From the NCBI RefSeq assembly GCF_032163395.1, contig NZ_CP119968.1, positions 481,501 through 545,500 of the forward strand: a stretch of DNA of 64,000 nucleotides, given 5' to 3'. The translations under genes and the position numbers were made by a program. Positions 42,150-49,231 of the stretch are shown one piece after another (the first letter of the stretch is position 1; the number at the start of each line of letters is the position of its first letter). The DNA is from Gloeocapsopsis dulcis (lineage in GTDB: Bacteria; Cyanobacteriota; Cyanobacteriia; Cyanobacteriales; Chroococcidiopsidaceae). The notes under the pieces are model-generated. The model was given only the letters and a program-made list of their open reading frames with translations. It was not told where the DNA came from and ran no database searches.

Positions 42150-43483
42150 GATATGGTCAACTCCTGGTAATTTACGAATTCGAGTGGTTTGTCTGTATAA
42201 TCTCTGACAATCAGGCTATCTACTCCATCCACTCGCAAGCGCGGACGTACAGAGTAAGCACCAGCAGGATAATCGTCGGGGCTGCCTTCTTTAATCTCCA
42301 ACTCAACTTCAAATTCCAGCACATCGGTTTTGTCTGGATGTGGCTTTGATACAATTTCGCGATCGCTCAACGGTAGGGCAGCATTACGAAAATTCAGCAT
42401 CAAAGATGCACGTTGTTCTGGTAGCACTGGGGGGCTACAGGTGAGCCTAAAAGTTACCCTTACCCTAGTGGGGTCTATCCCCTCTCGTGTGGCGGCGATT
42501 GCTCCAAGGATCTTGGGTGCCACCGAGAAAGACAATTCATTGGATGTCCGTTCTAGTTCACCTGCCTGGTTGGAGAATTCTACTGCCACTGTATAGAAAC
42601 CTGCAGGCCAAGCATCAGGATTGTTGGGTAGTTGTACGTTAAGGGTAGTGTCTGTCCTTTCTGGCTCAGGAGCAACTGGTGGCAAAGGTTGTAGTAAACG
42701 TGTACTAGAAAAGCGCACAGTTACGCGATCGCCATCCAAGTGATGACCCCGCAACATCAGAAAATCTTCCAACTGAGCGCTGGGTTGTTGTAGTTTCACG
42801 AGTACCTCATCTGGTTGCTCGATAGATTGTTCCTGTTTAAATGCACGAACTGAAGCCAAATGAGGATATGGTGGTATCAGATCGGTTTGGGTGGTCACAC
42901 CCTTATCATCATCCCCACGCTTCAACACTGGTAAAGGCACTTTAACTGAGCGCGTACTCTCAATTAGAACAACTGAAACCTGGTAAGCCGCTGAAATTCG
43001 ATATTGGGTCTGAAATATAGTCCACAGTTTGGACATTTCTTCCAATGACATTGGCTCAGGTGTAATTCGCACTCGCTCTATTTGATTTTGCAAATCGCTG
43101 TCGAGTGAGTTAGTAAGCGAGTCTTTAATCTCAGCACTGCCAAGGACAGGATGATCGTGCAAAATGCTCATCGCTCGTCCCAACAAGCGATGACTATCGA
43201 TATCATCGCCTTGAGCGTAGGCAGTAATTAGGTAATATAGGTTCAATACTAAGGGCGGTTGTCCAATTTCTCCTGGCTTCACTTGGCTAGGTATGTTCAT
43301 ATTCCGCCAAGCGGCATTAGGTATAGTTTGATAGAGAAAAACATTAACTCGGTTGCCGTTCCCACTGCTGGCTTTATCCAACGGTAGTGTCGTAACTGTA
43401 GCTCCAGAGACATCTCGGTTAATCCTAGAGAGTAGATTGGACAAGGTGGCAGTGACAGTAGCGATCGCTAAGGAATTACTCAT
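42146..43483 (-). CDS. DUF4255 tail-terminator protein (Afp16/Pvc16-like) with Ig-like C-terminal domains
   Basis: 445 residues. Residues ~1-190 are the DUF4255/Pvc16_N domain (ATVTATLSNLLSRINRDVSG, RVNVFLYQTIPNAAWRNMNI, LVLNLYYLITAYAQGDDIDS, HRLLGRAMSILHDHPVL), which caps tube and sheath. Residues ~215-440 are beta-rich, with two Ig-like blocks (LRGHHLDGDRVTVRFSST, WPAGFYTVAVEFSNQAGELE, ATREGIDPTRVRVTFRLTC). The extra domains are absent from the short Afp16 type and common in actinobacterial and cyanobacterial versions. They may define tail length or contact a membrane or cell structure. Confidence 0.85.
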   Translation of the reverse strand: MSNSLAIATVTATLSNLLSRINRDVSGATVTTLPLDKASSGNGNRVNVFLYQTIPNAAWRNMNIPSQVKPGEIGQPPLVLNLYYLITAYAQGDDIDSHRLLGRAMSILHDHPVLGSAEIKDSLTNSLDSDLQNQIERVRITPEPMSLEEMSKLWTIFQTQYRISAAYQVSVVLIESTRSVKVPLPVLKRGDDDKGVTTQTDLIPPYPHLASVRAFKQEQSIEQPDEVLVKLQQPSAQLEDFLMLRGHHLDGDRVTVRFSSTRLLQPLPPVAPEPERTDTTLNVQLPNNPDAWPAGFYTVAVEFSNQAGELERTSNELSFSVAPKILGAIAATREGIDPTRVRVTFRLTCSPPVLPEQRASLMLNFRNAALPLSDREIVSKPHPDKTDVLEFEVELEIKEGSPDDYPAGAYSVRPRLRVDGVDSLIVRDYTDKPLEFVNYQELTIS

Positions 43484-44322
43484 CTGCTACCTCCTTGATT
43501 GCGTTGACGCAAGTATTCGTCTAGGCTCATTACTGGAGGTGCATTACGTTGCTTTTGTGATGACGAGGCTGCTGGAGGCATTGCTCGGATTTCAATGCGC
43601 CCAATAGTTACTTGAATAGTAGGCGTTGGTGCTGGTGTTGCTGTTGGTTCGACAGGAACTACTGGCTCAACATACGGCATTACTTGCGGCTGCACAATTA
43701 TCTTTTCTAGTGCTACTAAGGGCTTTGTTGACTCGATAAGCGACTGCTCAGGAGGTTTGAGTATTGGTTGCGATTTCGTAGCTGTGGCTTCGGTGGCAGT
43801 TGCTACTACTGATTCATTTGATGTCACAGGTTGTGCGATTGACTGCTCAAGCGAAACTACCTGCTCGATCGCGTTATGCTGAGTAGCTGATTCAACAAGC
43901 AGAGGTCGGGTTTGTTTTTCAATTGCGCTACTTGAAGGTGTAGCGTCAATTTGATTACTGACAATCGATTTCAACGGCAGTTCGCTTGAGTGAGATTGCT
44001 GTTGCTCCTGCTCAATAGATAGCCGAGATATGCCTAGCTGGCGTGACTCCACAGGGGTAAAAGCAACTTGCCTCGGTAGAGGTGGCGGTTGCTCTACTAA
44101 ACGACTAGCTAATGCATTTTCTCTCAGTTTATTCCTTGAAAAGGTGAGAGGCTCAATTTCATCAGTTGTGGTAGCCAAATCCTGCCGCTCCGAATCACGG
44201 TTCGCTTGCGGCACGTGCCCAACAATCCCATGCTGCGGTTCAAACAGTGACGCTAGCCGTGGCTGTACCGCTTCAGTAGGGTTTAGAGTTTTGCTTACCA
44301 GATTACTCAAATAGTCGCTCAT
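43480..44322 (-). CDS. Disordered CIS-associated linker protein
   Basis: 280 residues of low complexity, rich in Pro, Gln, Ser, Thr and Val, with repeated EPVVPVEPTATPAPTPT-like stretches; most of it should be disordered. Only the last ~50 residues are conserved-looking: TIQVTIGRIEIRAMPP and MSLDEYLRQRNQGG. Homologous short tails (IGRIEVRA...LSLDDYLRRR) are found in other CIS loci, always at this place in the operon. It may be a scaffold or tape-measure-like factor that binds through its ends. Overlaps both neighbours by 4 bp. Confidence 0.7.
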   Translation of the reverse strand: MSDYLSNLVSKTLNPTEAVQPRLASLFEPQHGIVGHVPQANRDSERQDLATTTDEIEPLTFSRNKLRENALASRLVEQPPPLPRQVAFTPVESRQLGISRLSIEQEQQQSHSSELPLKSIVSNQIDATPSSSAIEKQTRPLLVESATQHNAIEQVVSLEQSIAQPVTSNESVVATATEATATKSQPILKPPEQSLIESTKPLVALEKIIVQPQVMPYVEPVVPVEPTATPAPTPTIQVTIGRIEIRAMPPAASSSQKQRNAPPVMSLDEYLRQRNQGGSR

Positions 44323-45056
44323 TTGCTTACCATTTCCAGGTAAAACTGCCGTCGTCCAGGACTCAAGGTTAGAATCTCAGTCTCATGCCAGCCGTAAGCT
44401 AAGGCTAGAGTATGAACTTCACGTAGAACCCGATATGCCCAGGCATCGATCTCGTTCCAAAAGAAGGACACAATGTCAAAAGTTTCCTGCCATTGATGGC
44501 TACATGAAGGGCAGGAAAGTTTAAGTTGTACGTCTGCCTGCGGCTCGGCTTCTGCCATCCGCTGCACAACTGCATCTACAATGTCTGTTGGCAATTGATC
44601 CGCAGTTATTGCTTGACCGTTTTGATTTGCAGTTAAGAGACAGCGCTTGAGCAAAAAGTAGCGGGTTTTAGAAATATCTGTATAACTGTCGATAGCAGCC
44701 AAGTCTTGACTATTGGGCAAGCGAAAGTGCAGTTCATACTCAGCAATGCTCAGTGAGTATGCCTCTGCTAGTTCAAAATTGGATGCTATCCGAATGTCTG
44801 CCACATTGAAGTTTAGCTCTACCCGTTCTCTACAACTAGGACAAGTAGCTAGGCTGAGCAGTTGGGTGCCAAAAGTCCACTCGCGTAGCGTCAGTAGGTA
44901 TGCATCACGCTGACCAATACTAAGTTTGGCTAGAGTATCTACAGAGGTTTCAGGGCAAGCTGCAGCCAGCAAAGTCAGGGCGCGTTGAACGGGCATTTGG
45001 GCTAGTCCGCGCTCCCAAGCACTTAATAATTCTGAAGCTGACAGCACGCGCAACAT
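44319..45056 (-). CDS. T4-type baseplate hub assembly chaperone-like protein with zinc ribbons
   Basis: 245 residues. RVLSASELLSAWERGLAQMP, VQRALTLLAAACPETSVDTL, AKLSIGQRDAYLLTLREWTF are typical of the protein that follows the tube gene in many CIS loci and is assigned to the T4 baseplate-hub-assembly chaperone family. Two CPSC knuckles (ATCPSCRERVEL, LSCPSCSHQW), far apart in sequence, probably form one zinc site. The C-terminal HTLALAYGWHETEILTLSPG block binds partners in the family. Probably an assembly factor, not in the final particle. Confidence 0.78.
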   Translation of the reverse strand: MLRVLSASELLSAWERGLAQMPVQRALTLLAAACPETSVDTLAKLSIGQRDAYLLTLREWTFGTQLLSLATCPSCRERVELNFNVADIRIASNFELAEAYSLSIAEYELHFRLPNSQDLAAIDSYTDISKTRYFLLKRCLLTANQNGQAITADQLPTDIVDAVVQRMAEAEPQADVQLKLSCPSCSHQWQETFDIVSFFWNEIDAWAYRVLREVHTLALAYGWHETEILTLSPGRRQFYLEMVSK

Positions 45057-45062
45057 AACTAA

Positions 45063-45593
45063 TTACACTCCAGCTGGTTCGGTGAAAGTTGGTTCGCTAG
45101 GTTCGGTTACTTCGTAGTCGCGCTCCCAGCCTTCGTTTTCCAGCTTGAGCATCTGGATTGCTACCGCATTAGCGTTGGCATCAAGATCGGGGAGAGCTTG
45201 GTATTCCGACACCCAACAACGATAAACTTTGTAGGCGATCGCCAATTGCCCAGCCTCGTTATACATCTCAATAATGATGTCTTTACGAAAATCCTTCAGC
45301 GAAACTTCTGCCCCTAGAATAGAGCCATAATTCCAGACCTTATGTGCCCATTGCTCAAATTCTGTATCGTGGGTTACACCCCGCTCCAAGGTAATTGCTT
45401 CGTATTCAGTTCGACCAGGGGATTTACGGCTACTACTGGGATCGCCGCCTTCTCGGTGCTTCACAACCTCAGTCGTCCGTTTCAACGAGCTGACCTTGCT
45501 TACCCCAGCAACATACTTGTTATCCCACTTAACACGAAATTTGAAGTTTTTATACGGATCGAAACGCTCTGTATTGACGCTGAATTGTGCCAT
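45063..45593 (-). CDS. CIS inner tube protein
   Basis: 176 residues. FDPYKNFKFRVKWDNKYVAG, VSKVSSLKRTTEVVKHREGG, ITLERGVTHDTEFEQWAHKV and the C-terminal YQALPDLDANANAVAIQMLK, LENEGWERD are the standard features of the phage-tail-tube/Afp1-like family (T4 gp19-type fold). It stacks as hexameric rings to form the inner tube. Only this one canonical tube gene is found, besides the initiator at 35.5-36.2 kb; Afp-type clusters have two. Follows the sheath gene with a 10-bp gap and an AGGAG-type site. Confidence 0.92.
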   Translation of the reverse strand: MAQFSVNTERFDPYKNFKFRVKWDNKYVAGVSKVSSLKRTTEVVKHREGGDPSSSRKSPGRTEYEAITLERGVTHDTEFEQWAHKVWNYGSILGAEVSLKDFRKDIIIEMYNEAGQLAIAYKVYRCWVSEYQALPDLDANANAVAIQMLKLENEGWERDYEVTEPSEPTFTEPAGV

Positions 45594-45603
45594 AACTTTC
45601 TCC

Positions 45604-47163
45604 TTATACCGCTATCTGACCCGCTATTTGTTGAATTCTAATAATTACGAATTCAGCCGGTTTGAGTGGAGCAAAGCCGACATCAATGTAAACAATGCCT
45701 TGATCTATAGTGTTCTGAGGGTTATTCTCCTTATCGCACTTCACAAAGTAAGCTTCACGAGGCGATTTACCTTGAAAAGCCCCTTGGCGGAAAAGGTTTT
45801 GCATGAATGCACCGACATTAAGGCGAATCTGCGCCCACAGTGGTTCATCGTTAGGCTCAAAGACTACCCATTTAGTACCTCGATACAAGCTTTCTTCGAT
45901 ATAGAGGGTTAAGCGGCGAATTGGAATGTACTTCCACTCAGAGGCTCGCTCGTCATTTCCATTAAGTGTTCTAGCACCCCAAACCACAGTGCCGTAAACT
46001 GGAAAGTTGCGGATGCAGTTGACTGCCTTCGGATTCAAAATGCCATTTTCACGATCAGTGAGTGGTACCTTCACTCCAACCACCCCAGTCAGACTGGCAT
46101 CAGTTCCAGCAGGTGCTTTAACTACACCACGACTTACATCTGTCCTAGCGTAGATACCAGCTACAAAACCACAGGGAGGAAAGGCTTTTGGTCGATTCTC
46201 CTGTAGAGGATCTGGTGCGTATAACCAGGGAAAGTAAAAGGCAGCATTAATAGAATCAACACCAGTTAACGCGCTATTTGGTCCGTTTTCTAGTGATGTC
46301 AGTGTAGCATTCTCTTCACAGTCAGCAATCAAGAATGCTCGGCGACTTCGGCAGTACTGTTGTAAGGTAGCCAACTTGTCTGCAGTAGTTTCACCAGGTA
46401 CGCAGAGAAGATTGAATAAGTCTACATCGTCTAGAAGGTCGCGACTATCAGCGTCGCCATCAGTAGGTGATATAAGTGCTCTCTCGAAATCAAGAGTGTT
46501 GGGTTCGAGGACAGGGCCATCTGTACCATTCACCAAAGGTGGTGTACCATCCACCAAAGGTGGGGAGGGATTAGGATTACTCGCAGGAGTTTCATCACCA
46601 ACAACCTTCGCTTGGATAATTGAAGACTCATTGTTAATAATGGCTTCAACGAATCGGCGATCATTAGGATTCATCGAGAGATCGTTGAAGGATTCCACTG
46701 TTACTTCTTCTGTAACACTATCCCCCTCTTGCCTAAAATAAACCACCGCTAGCCGGAATCGAGCCGGCTCATCTGCTCGAGCTTGAATGGAAATTCTGTA
46801 ATCATTTGCCCAAGAACCTGGGTTTTTAGCTGTCAGAGTCAACCTGTCGTTTAGCGTCACAGAGGCTGCAGTTGCAACAGAGGCTGCAGTTGCATTAGCT
46901 GAGACTAAACGGATGACATACGCATCTTGACCACCGTTGATGAAGAAATGATATACGGCATAGCCAAGATAGCTACGCCTGTCCAGGCCACCGTAGTAGC
47001 GCTCAAAGTCCTGCCAACTTGTGATGCGCTGAGCGCGGTCTACAGGTCCCTTTTTTGCCCAGCCGATGAAAGCCGCAATAGAGGTAGCGACACTGGTGAT
47101 AGTGCGTACACCGCTAGGAACCTCCTCAATGTAAACACCAGGATAAGTAGGAGTTATAGGCAC
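45604..47163 (-). CDS. CIS contractile sheath protein
   Basis: 519 residues, a single sheath gene. The N-terminal arm and fold (PTYPGVYIEEVPSGVRTITS, VATSIAAFIGWAKKGPVDRA, YAVYHFFINGGQDAYVIRLV) and the C-terminal block (IPIRRLTLYIEESLYRGTKW, VVFEPNDEPLWAQIRLNVGA, then YVDVGFAPLKPAEF-like) are those of the phage tail sheath family. Between ~190 and 240 there is a loop rich in Pro/Thr/Gly (NPNPSPPLVDGTPPLVNGTD) with an internal duplication of the VDGTPPLVNGT unit, probably surface-exposed. Afp-type systems encode three sheath paralogues; having one resembles simpler CIS. Confidence 0.93.
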   Translation of the reverse strand: MPITPTYPGVYIEEVPSGVRTITSVATSIAAFIGWAKKGPVDRAQRITSWQDFERYYGGLDRRSYLGYAVYHFFINGGQDAYVIRLVSANATAASVATAASVTLNDRLTLTAKNPGSWANDYRISIQARADEPARFRLAVVYFRQEGDSVTEEVTVESFNDLSMNPNDRRFVEAIINNESSIIQAKVVGDETPASNPNPSPPLVDGTPPLVNGTDGPVLEPNTLDFERALISPTDGDADSRDLLDDVDLFNLLCVPGETTADKLATLQQYCRSRRAFLIADCEENATLTSLENGPNSALTGVDSINAAFYFPWLYAPDPLQENRPKAFPPCGFVAGIYARTDVSRGVVKAPAGTDASLTGVVGVKVPLTDRENGILNPKAVNCIRNFPVYGTVVWGARTLNGNDERASEWKYIPIRRLTLYIEESLYRGTKWVVFEPNDEPLWAQIRLNVGAFMQNLFRQGAFQGKSPREAYFVKCDKENNPQNTIDQGIVYIDVGFAPLKPAEFVIIRIQQIAGQIAV

Positions 47164-47231
47164 GATAAAGTCCTTTTCTAAGTGGAAATTAATTACTAAA
47201 GCATCGAATTACTTCTTGCAGAATTCCCGAT

Positions 47232-47750
47232 CTATTTACTCATACTCATACTCGGTTTACACTGAGCAGAAGTATCAGTAAAAACAGAACGTCCTACCAA
47301 AATTTCAATTCTCTTTGGCTCATCATTAGTGGAATCAGGCTTATTAGCCTGCGCACTAGTAGTAGGTTCGGGCTTTTTAGCCTGTGCAGCAGGAGCAGGA
47401 GGATTGTAAGTAAATTTCAAACGCTTTGGTATAACACCTAGCAAGCTAATCAAACCTGTTCCTAAATAAACATGAGGTTTATCTAAAGTAACTTCAGAAG
47501 ACCAGGTTTGCCCATCAGCAGAGGCTGAGTAAATCAAATTTTCAGGATTAGACCAATTTGGTTTAATTAAAAGAAAAGAAATATTTCGGTTATCATCTGA
47601 TGCTTGAAGCTCAATCTCTCTTGTCTGACCAACTTTAATAGAAAAACCAGCTTGGTCTGTATCCTCAACCTCTATATCTTGAGTGAAATCACTCTTAGGT
47701 CCTTTGTCAGCTTGAGCATTAAATGTACACTTTAACTTAATAGGTGCCAT
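47232..47750 (-). CDS. Hypothetical protein preceding the sheath gene
   Basis: 172 residues, not recognised. Residues 1-~115 look like a beta-sandwich (KLKCTFNAQADKGPKSDFTQ, IEVEDTDQAGFSIKVGQTRE, IYSASADGQTWSSEVTLDKP). Then comes a Pro/Ala/Lys linker (NPPAPAAQAKKPEPTTSAQA) and a short C-terminal segment with one cysteine. No signal peptide. Same strand as the operon, 68 bp before the sheath gene, so probably the second gene of the transcript. Candidates are a sheath-associated decoration protein or a fibre-like protein. Confidence 0.5.
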   Translation of the reverse strand: MAPIKLKCTFNAQADKGPKSDFTQDIEVEDTDQAGFSIKVGQTREIELQASDDNRNISFLLIKPNWSNPENLIYSASADGQTWSSEVTLDKPHVYLGTGLISLLGVIPKRLKFTYNPPAPAAQAKKPEPTTSAQANKPDSTNDEPKRIEILVGRSVFTDTSAQCKPSMSMSK

Positions 47751-47826
47751 TGTAAGCGTGCTCCTAAAAAACTGTAAAAGCTAAACGAAGTTACTGAAAG
47801 GAATAACGATAGATTTTTCAAGCCCT

Positions 47827-48951
47827 TTAGACAAAAAAGCTGACTGCGTTAACATCTGTCCACTTCAAGATTGCCAGTTGGTCGCTCCCCACACTGAGGA
47901 GGGCATCTGCACTGCTTTGGGTGAGAGACACATCAGCCATACTTAAACCTAATCCAGTTAAATCAATCCGCTCATTAGACTCGTAGCCATAGATCGTAGT
48001 AACGCCCGCACCAGTGCCTAAAATGTAGGTATCTCTGCCCTTGCCAGCGTAAACGATGTCGTTACCGCCTCCAGGAATATATACTGAATCAGTGTTTAAG
48101 GTATCAACCAAGAATCCTCGGAGATCAACCACACCACCTCGGAGGTTGATTGTATCGTTACCTCCACCAGCGTAAATGGTATCGCTGCCTGTACCAGAAA
48201 CAATAGTATCGTTACCAGAGCCGCCGTAAACCAGGCTATCACCGCTAGACGTAAAGCTAGCAGTAAAGATGGTATCTGCTCCCCCACCAGCGCAGACTAA
48301 ACCAGAGCCAGAGTCAACCCCAATCAAGTCATCGCCTTCTCCAGTAATAATCCGGCTGTTACCAGCCGCAAGAATGTTGTTATCTCCCTGTCCCCCATTG
48401 ATTAAAGGCTTGCCAGGATCGTTAGGGAAAGCGGAGGGAACAAACACGATGTTGTCATTACCTGCTCCTGCATAAATAACACTGTTGCTGCCAGCATATA
48501 AAGCATTGATAATGTCGTTGCCTGCCCCCGCATAAACAGTTTTTTTACCAAGTCCCCCGACATCGATAATGTCGTTTCCAGCTCCTGCATAAATCGTGTC
48601 GTTGCCGCCATTAGCACCGTCAAAGATATCGTTGCCTTCACCCAGGTACACAACATCGTTGCCAGCACCAGTTGCTACATAATCATTGCCAGAGCCAGCA
48701 AAAACTTTGTTATTACCTGCATTAGGTAAAGGATTGTAGAAGATTGCTTCTCCACCGTAAAGGTCATAGTTGCCGATTCGAGTAAAGCTGACACCTGCTA
48801 GAACTACATCATTGCCTGCACCGGCAAACACCTGGTTGTTACCTCCTAAAGCAGCCAGCCAGTCGGGTTTAGGTGTACCCCATAAGGTTTGGTTATTTGA
48901 TGTAGCAGTTTTTACTGTATAAGTAATCCCGCGAAAAACTTGTTCTACCAT
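47827..48951 (-). CDS. RTX-type calcium-binding repeat protein at the head of the CIS operon
   Basis: 374 residues. From ~35 to ~320 it is made of GGxGxDxxx-like units (VFAGAGNDVV, YLGEGNDIF, IYAGAGNDII, VYGGSGNDTI, IYAGGGNDTI), at least ten, forming a calcium-loaded beta-roll. The C-terminal cap (SNERIDLTGLGLSMADVSLT, then LLSVGSDQLAILKW) is typical of secreted RTX proteins. No additional enzymatic domain is visible, so it is a roll plus cap. It is on the operon strand, 76 bp before the 172-aa gene. Whether it is a particle component, cargo or unrelated is unknown. Confidence 0.72.
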   Translation of the reverse strand: MVEQVFRGITYTVKTATSNNQTLWGTPKPDWLAALGGNNQVFAGAGNDVVLAGVSFTRIGNYDLYGGEAIFYNPLPNAGNNKVFAGSGNDYVATGAGNDVVYLGEGNDIFDGANGGNDTIYAGAGNDIIDVGGLGKKTVYAGAGNDIINALYAGSNSVIYAGAGNDNIVFVPSAFPNDPGKPLINGGQGDNNILAAGNSRIITGEGDDLIGVDSGSGLVCAGGGADTIFTASFTSSGDSLVYGGSGNDTIVSGTGSDTIYAGGGNDTINLRGGVVDLRGFLVDTLNTDSVYIPGGGNDIVYAGKGRDTYILGTGAGVTTIYGYESNERIDLTGLGLSMADVSLTQSSADALLSVGSDQLAILKWTDVNAVSFFV

Positions 48952-49086
48952 GTTATTTGCCTCAGTGTTGTTGATGCACTTAGGGGAATATTTGTAAAGG
49001 GCTTACGTTATAATCTTTCTCTTATTGTTGCCAGACAAAGTCTTTATCCTTGTTCAAATAATAAATTTGCTATTCAAGTTCAGCAA

Positions 49087-49130
49087 TCACAAAATATCGC
49101 TAACTAGGGTGTGAAAAAGTCACAAAATAT
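49087..49130. promoter_or_regulatory. 11-bp direct repeat and GTGA..TCAC site in the CIS/STAND divergent region
   Basis: TCACAAAATAT occurs at 49087-49097 and 49120-49130, exactly 33 bp apart (three helical turns). The second copy overlaps a GTGA-AAAAG-TCAC symmetric site (49111-49123). The region lies between the divergent CIS operon (start 48951) and the STAND gene (49232), so it may be a shared operator. A TATAAC box readable toward the CIS operon lies near 49010. Confidence 0.4.
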
Positions 49131-49231
49131 AACAAACTTCGGAATAGTCAAACTGGGGTTGTTTAATTCTTAATAGAGAATGCATCAAGCTTTGTGAAAA
49201 TAACTGCAGCCGGAGCAAAGCCTTAAAAACT

